The notes under the pieces were generated by a model that saw only the letters and a list, made by a program, of their open reading frames with translations, did not search any database and was not told the DNA's origin. Below, one piece after another: positions 1 to 5,178 of a stretch of DNA of 8,100 nucleotides. Made by a program: the position numbers and the translations under genes. Origin of the DNA: an uncultured Erysipelotrichaceae bacterium. Lineage in GTDB: Bacteria > Bacillota_I > Bacilli_A > Erysipelotrichales > Erysipelotrichaceae. Position 1 is the stretch's first letter; each line of letters starts with the position of its first letter. Where the stretch lies: positions 1-8,100 of the forward strand of contig OMUX01000008.1 of assembly GCA_900314345.1 (NCBI GenBank), given 5' to 3'.

Positions 1-2
1 CT

Positions 3-34
3 GCAGAAGTTTGTACAGGCGTTCTGCTTTCTTC
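3..34 (+). terminator. weak terminator-like hairpin at window edge
   Basis: GCAGAA (3-8) is the exact reverse complement of TTCTGC (22-27), giving a 6-bp stem with a 13-nt loop, followed by the pyrimidine run TTTCTTCC. This could be the remains of an intrinsic terminator for a gene to the left of the window. The loop is long and the T-run is interrupted, so the call is weak. No convincing coding tail of an upstream gene is visible in positions 1-82. Confidence 0.2.
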
Positions 35-82
35 CTGGATCAGTGTGGAGTACTCTTCTGTTGAAACGAGAGGAAACAGGAC

Positions 83-430
83 ATGAAAATTGCAGTAACG
101 TATGAAAACGGAAAGATCTTCCAGCATTTCGGCAGGACACCGGTCTTTGCATTCTATGATGTGGAGGACGGCAAGGTTGTGAAGAAAGAAGAAGTGGAAA
201 CGGGAGAATACAGCCATGGTGCATTGGTGGACTTCCTGCAGCAGCATGGCGCAGAGAAGCTGATCTGCGGGGGCTATGGGCTTGGCGCAAAGGAAAAGCT
301 GGATGCGGCAGGCATTGAAAGCTTCGGCGGTGTCTCAGGTGATGCTGACAAGGCTGTGGATGATTATCTTGCCGGAAAGCTTGTATATGATCCGCTTGCG
401 GCTGAGCATCATGGTCCTTGCCATCACTAG
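83..430 (+). CDS. NifX/NifB-type iron-molybdenum-cluster-binding domain protein
   Basis: This 115-residue protein is a single dinitrogenase iron-molybdenum cofactor-binding domain (the NifX / NifB C-terminal / NafY fold). Family-like features are the start MKIAVTYENGKIFQHFGRTP, where a short beta strand leads into a His-containing loop, a central CGGYGLGAKEKLDAAGI segment matching the usual glycine-rich 'G-x-G-x-A-x-x-x-L-x-x-x-G-I' pattern, and a C-terminal helix. The tail, AEHHGPCHH, is rich in His and has one Cys, which suggests metal binding. No other nif genes are present, and stand-alone homologues are common in anaerobes that do not fix nitrogen, so a role in Fe-S or other metal-cluster handling is inferred, not shown. 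The ATG has AGAGGA (69-74) 8 nt upstream. About 100 nt of non-coding DNA separate it from the next gene and no terminator is obvious there. The fold family is fairly sure; the function is unknown. Confidence 0.8.
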   Translation: MKIAVTYENGKIFQHFGRTPVFAFYDVEDGKVVKKEEVETGEYSHGALVDFLQQHGAEKLICGGYGLGAKEKLDAAGIESFGGVSGDADKAVDDYLAGKLVYDPLAAEHHGPCHH

Positions 431-493
431 AGTTTCTTCACATATATTTTAGAAAGAATTGACAGGGGGAATCCGTGCAGAGGTTCCTTTTTG

Positions 494-502
494 TGATATG
501 GT
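494..502 (+). promoter_or_regulatory. possible extended -10 promoter for the GGDEF gene
   Basis: TGATATGGT is an extended -10 element (TGn followed by TATGGT, four of six consensus bases). No good -35 hexamer sits 16-18 bp upstream, where the sequence is CGTGCA-like. A start of transcription near 509 would give a leader of about 26 nt before the ATG at 535, and would exclude the in-frame TTG at 505 as the translation start. Confidence 0.3.
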
Positions 503-524
503 AGTTGCAATACCGGAAACAGAA

Positions 525-530
525 AGAAGG
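525..530 (+). promoter_or_regulatory. ribosome binding site that decides the GGDEF start
   Basis: AGAAGG lies 4 nt before the ATG at 535 and is part of a longer purine run at 521-530. The in-frame TTG at 505 has no purine-rich element at a sensible distance. This favours 535 as the start, although the spacing is on the short side. Confidence 0.55.
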
Positions 531-534
531 CGTC

Positions 535-1689
535 ATGAGTACCAGTGTCATACTGTATGAAGAGATTGATGTTGTATGCCTGGGCGTCCTGCTGATCATC
601 CTGGTTCATATCCTGAGCAGCCGGGAGGACAGTGCTACAGCCCTTCGCTACAGGTTTGTCCTGAGCCTTGGCATCATTGCAGTTGCGGCGGATGCGATCC
701 GTGAGATTTTCATAGCACAGGCATCTTCACCTGCTGCGATCATTTTCTTTTCCATGATCAAAGGTCTTGCGACGCTGGCAGTGCTTGTCGGCTGGCTGTT
801 TTTTGCGGAGCAGTATGTCGGCATTGTACTGAACAGGAAGATGAGTTTCATTCAGCAGCTTCCGTGTATCGCTGCTGCGGTGTGTTTTATGCTTTCACCG
901 ACCGGCTATGGTGTTTACTGGGCAGTTGAACCCGGCATCTATCAAAGAGGCCCACTGTTTCTGGCAGAGCCGCTGAGCTTTGCATTCTACGGCATCCTGC
1001 AGGTGCTTGTGACATTGCATCAGAGTGCGCAGGCAGTGACACCGCGCATGAAGCATGACTTCCTCATGCTGGCGATGTTCGGCATCTTCCCGACACTGGG
1101 CGGATTCCTGCAGCTTTACACGGGACAGGCAATTCCCTGTCTTTCCCCGGCCATCATGATGGCCATGGTGCAGGGACATCTGATTGTCTCCACCCGTGAG
1201 ATCAGCATTGATGCCCTGACCAATGTGAACAGAAGGTCCGTGCTTGAAAGCTATCTCATGTCCATCATCAATGACGGAAGCCTGAAGGATCCGAAGAAAT
1301 CCTTCTACTACTTCATGATCGATATCAACAGTTTCAAGAATATCAACGATACCTACGGTCATCAGGAAGGGGATCGTGCCCTGCAGGTGATGGCCAATGC
1401 GCTCAAGACGGTGTTCGGAAGACACGGCGGATGCCTTGTCAGGTACGGCGGCGATGAATTTGCGGCGGTTCTTTCCTGTGAGCAAGAGGAATGCGCAGGC
1501 ATCCGTACGGAAATCAGTGAAGAACTTGGAAAGATGGCAGATGAAGCAGGCGTCGACTATGCTCTGACCTGCGCCGTCGGCTACTGCAGGCTGCTGGGAG
1601 AAAGCACAGAAGAAGTTCTTTCCTGTGTCAAGCATGCGGACGACATCATGTATGAAGAAAAGAAGCGCATGAAGGAAGCGGAGGCATGA
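535..1689 (+). CDS. membrane-bound GGDEF diguanylate cyclase
   Basis: This 384-residue protein is predicted to make cyclic di-GMP from two GTP at the cytoplasmic face of the membrane. Residues about 10-220 hold roughly seven hydrophobic segments. One loop contains IYQRGPLF, and I recall similar loops in the N-terminal seven-helix regions of other Firmicutes GGDEF proteins. Residues about 225-380 form the GGDEF domain: the entry motif DALTNVNRR (226-234), [17 protein letters not shown] with the metal-binding Asp at 263, the intact active-site loop RYGGDEF (GGDEF at 305-309), and the closing helix [11 protein letters not shown]. The catalytic residues look complete, so an active cyclase is expected. 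The inhibitory-site RxxD five residues before GGDEF is RHGG (296-299), so the Asp is missing and product inhibition is probably absent. I chose the ATG at 535 over a TTG at 505 because of the upstream purine run and the predicted transcription start. The stop overlaps the start of the next gene. The input signal is unknown. Confidence 0.9.
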   Translation: MSTSVILYEEIDVVCLGVLLIILVHILSSREDSATALRYRFVLSLGIIAVAADAIREIFIAQASSPAAIIFFSMIKGLATLAVLVGWLFFAEQYVGIVLNRKMSFIQQLPCIAAAVCFMLSPTGYGVYWAVEPGIYQRGPLFLAEPLSFAFYGILQVLVTLHQSAQAVTPRMKHDFLMLAMFGIFPTLGGFLQLYTGQAIPCLSPAIMMAMVQGHLIVSTREISIDALTNVNRRSVLESYLMSIINDGSLKDPKKSFYYFMIDINSFKNINDTYGHQEGDRALQVMANALKTVFGRHGGCLVRYGGDEFAAVLSCEQEECAGIRTEISEELGKMADEAGVDYALTCAVGYCRLLGESTEEVLSCVKHADDIMYEEKKRMKEAEA

Positions 1690-1952
1690 TGGAAGACAGC
1701 AGGATCTTTGAACCGGGACAGATCGTTCAGCACTTCAAGCGGGAGCTGCATTCAGAAGGCACCACATATCTCTACCGCATTGTCGGTACTGCAGTGCACA
1801 GTGAAACCAGGGAGAAGATGATGGTCTACCAGGCACTCTACGGAGACTGTGGAATGTATGTGCGTCCTTATGATATGTTTGTGTCTGAAGTGGATCATGC
1901 AAAGTATCCGCAGATCCATCAGAAGTACAGGTTTGAGCATTATCAGGGCTGA
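1686..1952 (+). CDS. DUF1653 family protein
   Basis: This 88-residue soluble protein matches the DUF1653 family. Visible hallmarks are [10 protein letters not shown] near the N-terminus, [25 protein letters not shown] in the middle (positions about 30-54), and [13 protein letters not shown] towards the end, which follows the family pattern of 'hSEt..vvYq.LYgd....vRP..MF...V'. The biochemical function is unknown; these are compact beta-rich proteins that usually stand alone. The ATG (1686) overlaps the stop of the GGDEF gene in an ATGA arrangement, so the two are probably co-transcribed and translationally coupled. AAGGAA (1672-1677) is 8 nt upstream. A second ATG at 1689 with GGAGG (1680-1684) nearby is an equally possible start. 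The C-terminal 20 or so residues ([16 protein letters not shown]) extend past the conserved core. Confidence 0.85.
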   Translation: MMEDSRIFEPGQIVQHFKRELHSEGTTYLYRIVGTAVHSETREKMMVYQALYGDCGMYVRPYDMFVSEVDHAKYPQIHQKYRFEHYQG

Positions 1953-1962
1953 ATGCTATCAT
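1933..1962 (+). promoter_or_regulatory. extended -10 promoter for the DUF4349 lipoprotein gene
   Basis: TTGAGC (1933-1938, four of six consensus bases) and TATCAT (1957-1962, five of six) are separated by 18 bp. The -10 is preceded by TGC, giving the extended form TGCTATCAT. The -35 lies inside the 3' end of the DUF1653 gene. The predicted transcription start near 1969 leaves a leader of only about 16 nt, which contains the GGGGG (1971-1975) that would serve as the ribosome binding site. Confidence 0.5.
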
Positions 1963-1984
1963 TTCCTCATGGGGGCACACGATC

Positions 1985-2914
1985 ATGAAACCAATGCAGA
2001 AGATCATTGTGTCAGCGGCAGCTTTCATCATGCTTGCAGGCTGCGGGAACACAGCCGGGACGACATCCATGATGACAACAGAAGGGATTGCCGACACGAA
2101 GAACTACGACATAGCTGCGGCAGAAGCACCGGCAGTGAATGGTGCAGGCACTGCAGAGACAGCCATTACCGGTGACAAGCTTGTCTATACCGGCAGTATT
2201 TCCCTGGAAACACTGGACTATGACACAACCGTCAGTGAAGTCAGAAGCCGCATTGAGGAATACAAGGGCATCATTGAAAACGAGAACGAAAGCTCCAGCA
2301 ACTATGACTGGTACCAGAATGACAATGACGGCTATGACCGCAGGTATCTGTATCTGACCGTACGGATTCCTACGGAATCGTATGAAAAGTTCCTGGATGA
2401 GATGGAAGGAAGCGGCCATGTTGTTTCAAAGTCCTCCAATGTAGAGAACATCTCCAGGCAGTACAACGATAATTCCATTGAGATCGAAGCACTGGAAAAA
2501 CAGCAGACAAGACTTCTGGAAATGCTGGATCAAGCACAGTCCGTGGAAGATATGGTGACCATTGAATCCAGACTGTCAGAAGTGGAGACGCAACTGAACC
2601 AGAAGAAATCGTACCAGGCGCAGATGGATACGGATGTGGAATACTCCACGGTGAACATCGATATCAGTGAAGTGAACCAGTACACACCGAGTGAAGATCA
2701 TCCGCTTGGCAATTTCGGCAAGCGTTTCGTGGATGGTGTGAAGTCCGGCTGGCATGACTTCCTGTGGTTCCTGCAGGAGCTGGTGATCTTCCTTGTCGGG
2801 CATATTCCGCATATTGCATTGCTTGCAGGAATTGTTGTTCTGATTAAGAAGCTGGTCAGCAGAAGAAAGCAGAAGAAACTGGAAAAGAAACAGGCAGAAC
2901 CTGAGAAAAAGTGA
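1985..2914 (+). CDS. DUF4349 lipoprotein with C-terminal membrane anchor
   Basis: This 309-residue surface protein has a lipoprotein signal peptide: a KK-type start, a hydrophobic core at 7-18, and lipobox LAGC with the modified Cys at 20. A Ser/Thr/Ala-rich spacer follows. The DUF4349 domain runs from about 66 to 290, with KLVYTGSISLETLDYD at the start, YLTVRIPTESYEKFLDEM (113-130), SSNVENISRQYNDNSIEIEAL (150-170), VEDMVTIESRLSEVETQL (187-204) and VEYSTVNIDI (218-227). Residues about 165-212 look like an antiparallel coiled coil. Hydrophobic stretches at about 249-262 and 265-288 are followed by a Lys/Arg-rich tail (SRRKQKKLEKKQAEPEKK), consistent with a membrane segment ending in the cytoplasm. 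The function of DUF4349 is unknown; an envelope role is inferred from topology. The segment about 90-110 is rich in Asn, Asp and Tyr. The gene appears to be transcribed from its own promoter. Confidence 0.88.
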   Translation: MKPMQKIIVSAAAFIMLAGCGNTAGTTSMMTTEGIADTKNYDIAAAEAPAVNGAGTAETAITGDKLVYTGSISLETLDYDTTVSEVRSRIEEYKGIIENENESSSNYDWYQNDNDGYDRRYLYLTVRIPTESYEKFLDEMEGSGHVVSKSSNVENISRQYNDNSIEIEALEKQQTRLLEMLDQAQSVEDMVTIESRLSEVETQLNQKKSYQAQMDTDVEYSTVNIDISEVNQYTPSEDHPLGNFGKRFVDGVKSGWHDFLWFLQELVIFLVGHIPHIALLAGIVVLIKKLVSRRKQKKLEKKQAEPEKK

Positions 2915-2943
2915 TTGCCAAGCAGGAAAACTGCTGGTATCAT
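2915..2943 (+). promoter_or_regulatory. promoter of rpsF-ssb-rpsR
   Basis: TTGCCA (2915-2920, five of six consensus bases), a 17-bp spacer, and TATCAT (2938-2943, five of six) preceded by TGG, which makes an extended -10. The -35 begins immediately after the stop codon of the lipoprotein gene. The predicted transcription start is near 2950, giving a leader of about 72 nt before rpsF. Confidence 0.65.
2918..2937 (+). repeat. inverted repeat within the rpsF promoter spacer
   Basis: AGCAG (2921-2925) and CTGCT (2931-2935) flank GAAAA. With one bulged A the stem extends to CC/GG (2918-2919 with 2936-2937). It fills the spacer between the -35 and -10 hexamers. It is not followed by a T-run, so it is not a standard terminator. 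It could be an operator, a 3'-end hairpin for the lipoprotein transcript, or chance. Confidence 0.35.
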
Positions 2944-2949
2944 ATTCCA

Positions 2950-3021
2950 GCGAGTTATGGCTTTTATAGTCATTGACTCCTTGCCCGAAAGGGCCGTTAG
3001 ACCAGAAGGAGGTGTACAGAA
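2950..3021 (+). promoter_or_regulatory. rpsF leader, candidate S6:S18-binding autoregulatory RNA
   Basis: The predicted leader holds a GNRA-capped hairpin, GCCC-GAAA-GGGC (2983-2994), followed directly by a CCG trinucleotide (2994-2996). CTCCTT (2977-2982) is fully complementary to AAGGAG (3006-3011) of the strong Shine-Dalgarno AGAAGGAGGTG (3004-3014), forming an outer stem that encloses the hairpin and the CCG. The published bacterial rpsF leader motif, bound by the bS6:bS18 complex, is known for an exposed CCG next to a hairpin. The match in layout and the location directly before rpsF in an operon that also encodes bS18 support feedback control of translation. Sequestration of the ribosome site by the outer stem is my inference from base pairing. 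Confidence 0.6.
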
Positions 3022-3330
3022 ATGAGAAAGTATGAAGTCATGTACATCATCAATGCGAACGTTGAAGAGGAAAAGCGCAAGAACCTGATCAACAGTCTGG
3101 CAGAGATCATCACCACAAACGGTGGCAAGGTCACAAAGACTGATGAGTGGGGAATGCGTGATTTCGCTTACGAAATTGATGACATGACCAAAGGTTACTA
3201 CGTCGTAGTGAACTTTGAGGCAGACGATGCATGCGTCAAGGAATATGATCGTCTGATCCACATCAATCCGGATGTTGTACGGTATCTGATCGTCAACATG
3301 GAAGAAGCAAAGTTCCCGGAGGCTAAGTAA
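3022..3330 (+). CDS. rpsF: small ribosomal subunit protein bS6
   Basis: This 102-residue protein is a full-length bS6, which binds bS18 and the central domain of 16S rRNA in the 30S platform. Typical motifs are MRKYEVMYIINANVEEE at the start, GGKVTKTDEWGMRDFAYEIDDMTKGYYVVVNF (about 35-66) and INPDVVRYLIVNMEE near the end. The very strong Shine-Dalgarno AGAAGGAGGTG ends 7 nt before the ATG. The TAA stop overlaps the ATG of ssb by one base. The order rpsF-ssb-rpsR is the classical operon, and bS6 together with bS18 probably regulates it through the leader. Confidence 0.97.
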   Translation: MRKYEVMYIINANVEEEKRKNLINSLAEIITTNGGKVTKTDEWGMRDFAYEIDDMTKGYYVVVNFEADDACVKEYDRLIHINPDVVRYLIVNMEEAKFPEAK

Positions 3331-3842
3331 TGTCTGCAAGTATCAACCGCGTGGTTCTTGTGGGACGTCTGACAAAGGACGTTGAGATCCGCAAGACAAC
3401 ATCCGGCACAAGTGTGGCACAGTTCACTGTGGCATGCGACAGGCGCTTCCAGTCCAAAGGACAGGATGGTATGGCAAACAACAGTCAGCAGACAGCTGAT
3501 TTCATCAGCTGTGTTGCATGGCGGCAGAGAGCCGACTTCCTGGGAAGCTATGGACGCAAGGGAACGCTGGTCGGTGTTGAGGGTTCCATCCAGACACGCA
3601 GCTATACCAACCAGAGCGGACAGAAGGTGTATGTGACAGAGGTTGTGGCGGACAATGTTGAACTGCTCAGTCCGAAGAACAGTTCCCAGGGACGCCAGGA
3701 CAGCTATCAGGCACCGCTGCCGGAAGATCCGTATGCAAATGCTCCTTCCAGCAGTAATTCCAGCACAGGTTCCGGTTCCGGCAATGAGGATTTCAATACC
3801 GGACCAAGTCTCGAGATTTCGAGCGATGACCTGCCTTTCTAA
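3330..3842 (+). CDS. ssb: single-stranded DNA-binding protein
   Basis: This 170-residue SSB coats single-stranded DNA during replication, recombination and repair. The OB fold occupies about residues 1-113 and begins INRVVLVGRLTKDVEIR. It contains QFTVACDRRF, FISCVAWRQRADFLGSYGRKG and VGVEGSIQTRSYTNQSGQKVYVTEVVADNVELL. A low-complexity linker rich in Ser, Gly, Asn and Gln (about 114-160) follows, and the protein ends in the acidic tip SSDDLPF that recruits partner proteins. Length and layout are normal for a Bacillota housekeeping SSB. The start codon overlaps the rpsF stop, with CGGAGG (3317-3322) 7 nt upstream. In this position it is the replicative SSB, not a plasmid or phage copy. Confidence 0.97.
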   Translation: MSASINRVVLVGRLTKDVEIRKTTSGTSVAQFTVACDRRFQSKGQDGMANNSQQTADFISCVAWRQRADFLGSYGRKGTLVGVEGSIQTRSYTNQSGQKVYVTEVVADNVELLSPKNSSQGRQDSYQAPLPEDPYANAPSSSNSSTGSGSGNEDFNTGPSLEISSDDLPF

Positions 3843-3870
3843 TCAGGATTGAAAAAGGAGAAGGTATACC

Positions 3871-4104
3871 ATGGCATTCAGAAAGCAGAGAATGGGCGGC
3901 GGCCGCAAGGTCTGCTACTTCACTAAGAATAACATCAAGTATATCGACTACAAGGACGTTGAACTTCTCAAGAAGTTCGTATCTTCCAACGGCAAGATCA
4001 TTCCTCGCCGTGTGACAGGTACAAGTGCCAAGTATCAGAGACAGCTGGCAGTCGCAGTCAAGCGTGCTCGCCAGATGGCACTGCTTCCTTACGTCGGAGA
4101 CTGA
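3871..4104 (+). CDS. rpsR: small ribosomal subunit protein bS18
   Basis: This 77-residue bS18 is a partner of bS6 in the 30S platform. The sequence carries the family core [24 protein letters not shown] followed by [19 protein letters not shown] and the conserved end [14 protein letters not shown]. Only one Cys remains (in KVCYF), so this is not a four-Cys zinc-binding form. It starts 28 bp after ssb, behind the purine-rich ribosome site AAAAAGGAGAAGG (3852-3864 region). It is the last gene of the operon and a terminator follows within 15 bp. Confidence 0.97.
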   Translation: MAFRKQRMGGGRKVCYFTKNNIKYIDYKDVELLKKFVSSNGKIIPRRVTGTSAKYQRQLAVAVKRARQMALLPYVGD

Positions 4105-4117
4105 GTATTCCGCAAAC

Positions 4118-4147
4118 AGAGATCGTTGAAAAGACGGTCTCTTTTTT
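4118..4147 (+). terminator. intrinsic terminator after rpsR
   Basis: AGAGATCGT (4118-4126) pairs with ACGGTCTCT (4134-4142) to give a 9-bp stem with one G-U pair and a loop of about 7 nt containing GAAAA, followed by TTTTTT (4142-4147). This is a textbook Rho-independent terminator that ends the rpsF-ssb-rpsR transcript. Confidence 0.9.
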
Positions 4148-4174
4148 ATAGCGTTACAGGGGTCATGCTATAAT
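4146..4174 (+). promoter_or_regulatory. promoter of yybS-gdpP-rplI-dnaB
   Basis: TGCTATAAT (4166-4174) is a perfect extended -10 element. The hexamer 17 bp upstream, TTATAG (4146-4151), is a poor -35 and overlaps the terminator T-run. A strong extended -10 can compensate for a weak -35. The predicted transcription start is near 4181, leaving about 43 nt before the yybS ATG at 4225. Confidence 0.65.
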
Positions 4175-4188
4175 GAATGGCGATTCAT
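4173..4188 (+). repeat. inverted repeat across the predicted transcription start
   Basis: ATGAAT (4173-4178) and ATTCAT (4183-4188) are perfect reverse complements around GGCG. The repeat begins in the last bases of the -10 and covers the predicted start of transcription, which is where a repressor would bind. It is short, so chance is possible. Confidence 0.3.
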
Positions 4189-4212
4189 ATCGTTTTTCAT
4201 GATGCTTTGCAT

Positions 4213-4218
4213 GAGGAG
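4213..4218 (+). promoter_or_regulatory. ribosome binding site that decides the yybS start
   Basis: GAGGAG lies 6 nt before the ATG at 4225. The upstream in-frame ATG at 4177 has no ribosome site, overlaps the promoter and precedes the predicted transcription start, so it cannot be used from this promoter. Confidence 0.8.
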
Positions 4219-4224
4219 ATCCTG

Positions 4225-5178
4225 ATGAACAACAGTGTACGCCGCATCACGGATGGGGCAATGATGATAGCCATCGTAGGGGCCGTGCTTCTGATCGACC
4301 GTCAGCTCGGCAATATCCTGACGGGGTATTTCATGTTCCTGCTGCCGCTGCCGATGGTGTTCTATTCCACAAAGTACGGCATGAAGGATTCCTGGGTGGT
4401 GTTTGTGGCCATGGTGCTGATTTCCTTCATTGTCTCCACGCCATCCACCATTTTCTATATTGCATCGGAGAGTTTTCTCGGCATGGTGTACGGCGGCGGC
4501 ACGCACAAGCACATGCAGCCAAGAAGGCTGGTCATGCTGTGCATGCTTGTAGGCATTGTGGTCAACCTGATTGATACCCTTGTCATCTCGGCCATGCTCG
4601 GTTATGATCTGATAACCCAGGTGAATGAAACAACGGCACTGTACAACGAATACTTTTCCCAGCTGATCGGACAGATGCCGGAAAACTTCGACTTTGCCGG
4701 CATGGTGCGCAATGTAATCCTTCTGGTGGCAGCCATTACCGGTATTCTTCAGGGCTATGTCACGCATGTTCTCAGCAGGCTGCTGCTTAAGCGTCTGCGT
4801 TTCCAGGTGGAGCCTGTGACGCCGATCTCCTCCTATTATCCGCCCAAGTGGAGTGCCATCCTGGCACTGGCAGGGGTGATCTTCTATTTCATTACCATGG
4901 CCAATCCTTATGAGAATGAGATCCTGCAGAATGTCCTGCAGACTGCAGGCATGACAGGATATCTGTATCTTGCGTTCTATGGTGTGATTGCCGTTGTTGT
5001 GCTGGCGGCTGCCAGGGGTGTGCAGAGAGGCAGGTTCCTGATCGTTCTTCTTGCATTCTTCCTGATGATGACCATGCCTATGGTCATGGTGATGCTGGGC
5101 TATCTCTATATTGCAACAGACATGCACCAGAGATTAATGAACGGAGGTGTCAGCGGCAATGCAGAAAAAGATGAATGA
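4225..5178 (+). CDS. yybS: YybS-like DUF2232 multi-pass membrane protein
   Basis: This 317-residue integral membrane protein has about eight or nine hydrophobic segments, at roughly 9-24, 28-47, 55-72, 74-90, 101-125, 163-186, 210-225, 238-263 and 271-298. A longer polar loop (about 128-160) lies between the fifth and sixth. The assignment to DUF2232 (B. subtilis YybS) rests on membrane layout, length and position directly before gdpP, rplI and dnaB, where YybS is usually found; I cannot point to a catalytic motif. The molecular role is unknown, and the structural class resembles small-molecule or vitamin transporter-type membrane proteins. The start is set at 4225 by GAGGAG and by the promoter position. 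Its last 20 bases overlap the start of gdpP, suggesting coupled translation. Confidence 0.82.
   Translation: MNNSVRRITDGAMMIAIVGAVLLIDRQLGNILTGYFMFLLPLPMVFYSTKYGMKDSWVVFVAMVLISFIVSTPSTIFYIASESFLGMVYGGGTHKHMQPRRLVMLCMLVGIVVNLIDTLVISAMLGYDLITQVNETTALYNEYFSQLIGQMPENFDFAGMVRNVILLVAAITGILQGYVTHVLSRLLLKRLRFQVEPVTPISSYYPPKWSAILALAGVIFYFITMANPYENEILQNVLQTAGMTGYLYLAFYGVIAVVVLAAARGVQRGRFLIVLLAFFLMMTMPMVMVMLGYLYIATDMHQRLMNGGVSGNAEKDE
5143..5149 (+). promoter_or_regulatory. ribosome binding site that decides the gdpP start
   Basis: GGAGGTG is a seven-base match to the anti-Shine-Dalgarno complement and lies 9 nt before the ATG at 5159. The in-frame GTG at 5147 is part of this element and so is unlikely to be the start codon. 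Confidence 0.7.

Noticed and set aside
1..82. Tail of an upstream gene
   Set aside because: All three + frames end in short stretches with no recognisable sequence, so no partial gene can be supported.
459..464. A perfect TTGACA -35 hexamer before the GGDEF gene
   Set aside because: No -10-like hexamer lies 15-19 bp downstream (the sequence there is GGTTCC-like). The nearest candidate -10 at 497 is 32 bp away.
505..534. TTG at 505 as the start of the GGDEF protein
   Set aside because: No ribosome site at a suitable distance, and it would precede the predicted transcription start. The added residues are charged and precede the membrane region without clear purpose.
895..1635. A 246-codon open frame on the - strand opposite the GGDEF gene
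   Set aside because: It is the antisense of a clear GGDEF protein, has odd composition (many His and Cys) and matches no family I know.
2698..3339. A 213-codon open frame on the - strand across the lipoprotein-rpsF junction
   Set aside because: It runs through the rpsF promoter and leader and opposite two confidently assigned genes, and it has no family features.
4168..5127. A 319-codon open frame on the - strand opposite yybS
   Set aside because: The translation is extremely rich in His and Gln, as expected from reading Met and Leu codons of a membrane protein backwards. It has no recognisable domain, and yybS on the + strand has a promoter, ribosome site and conserved context.
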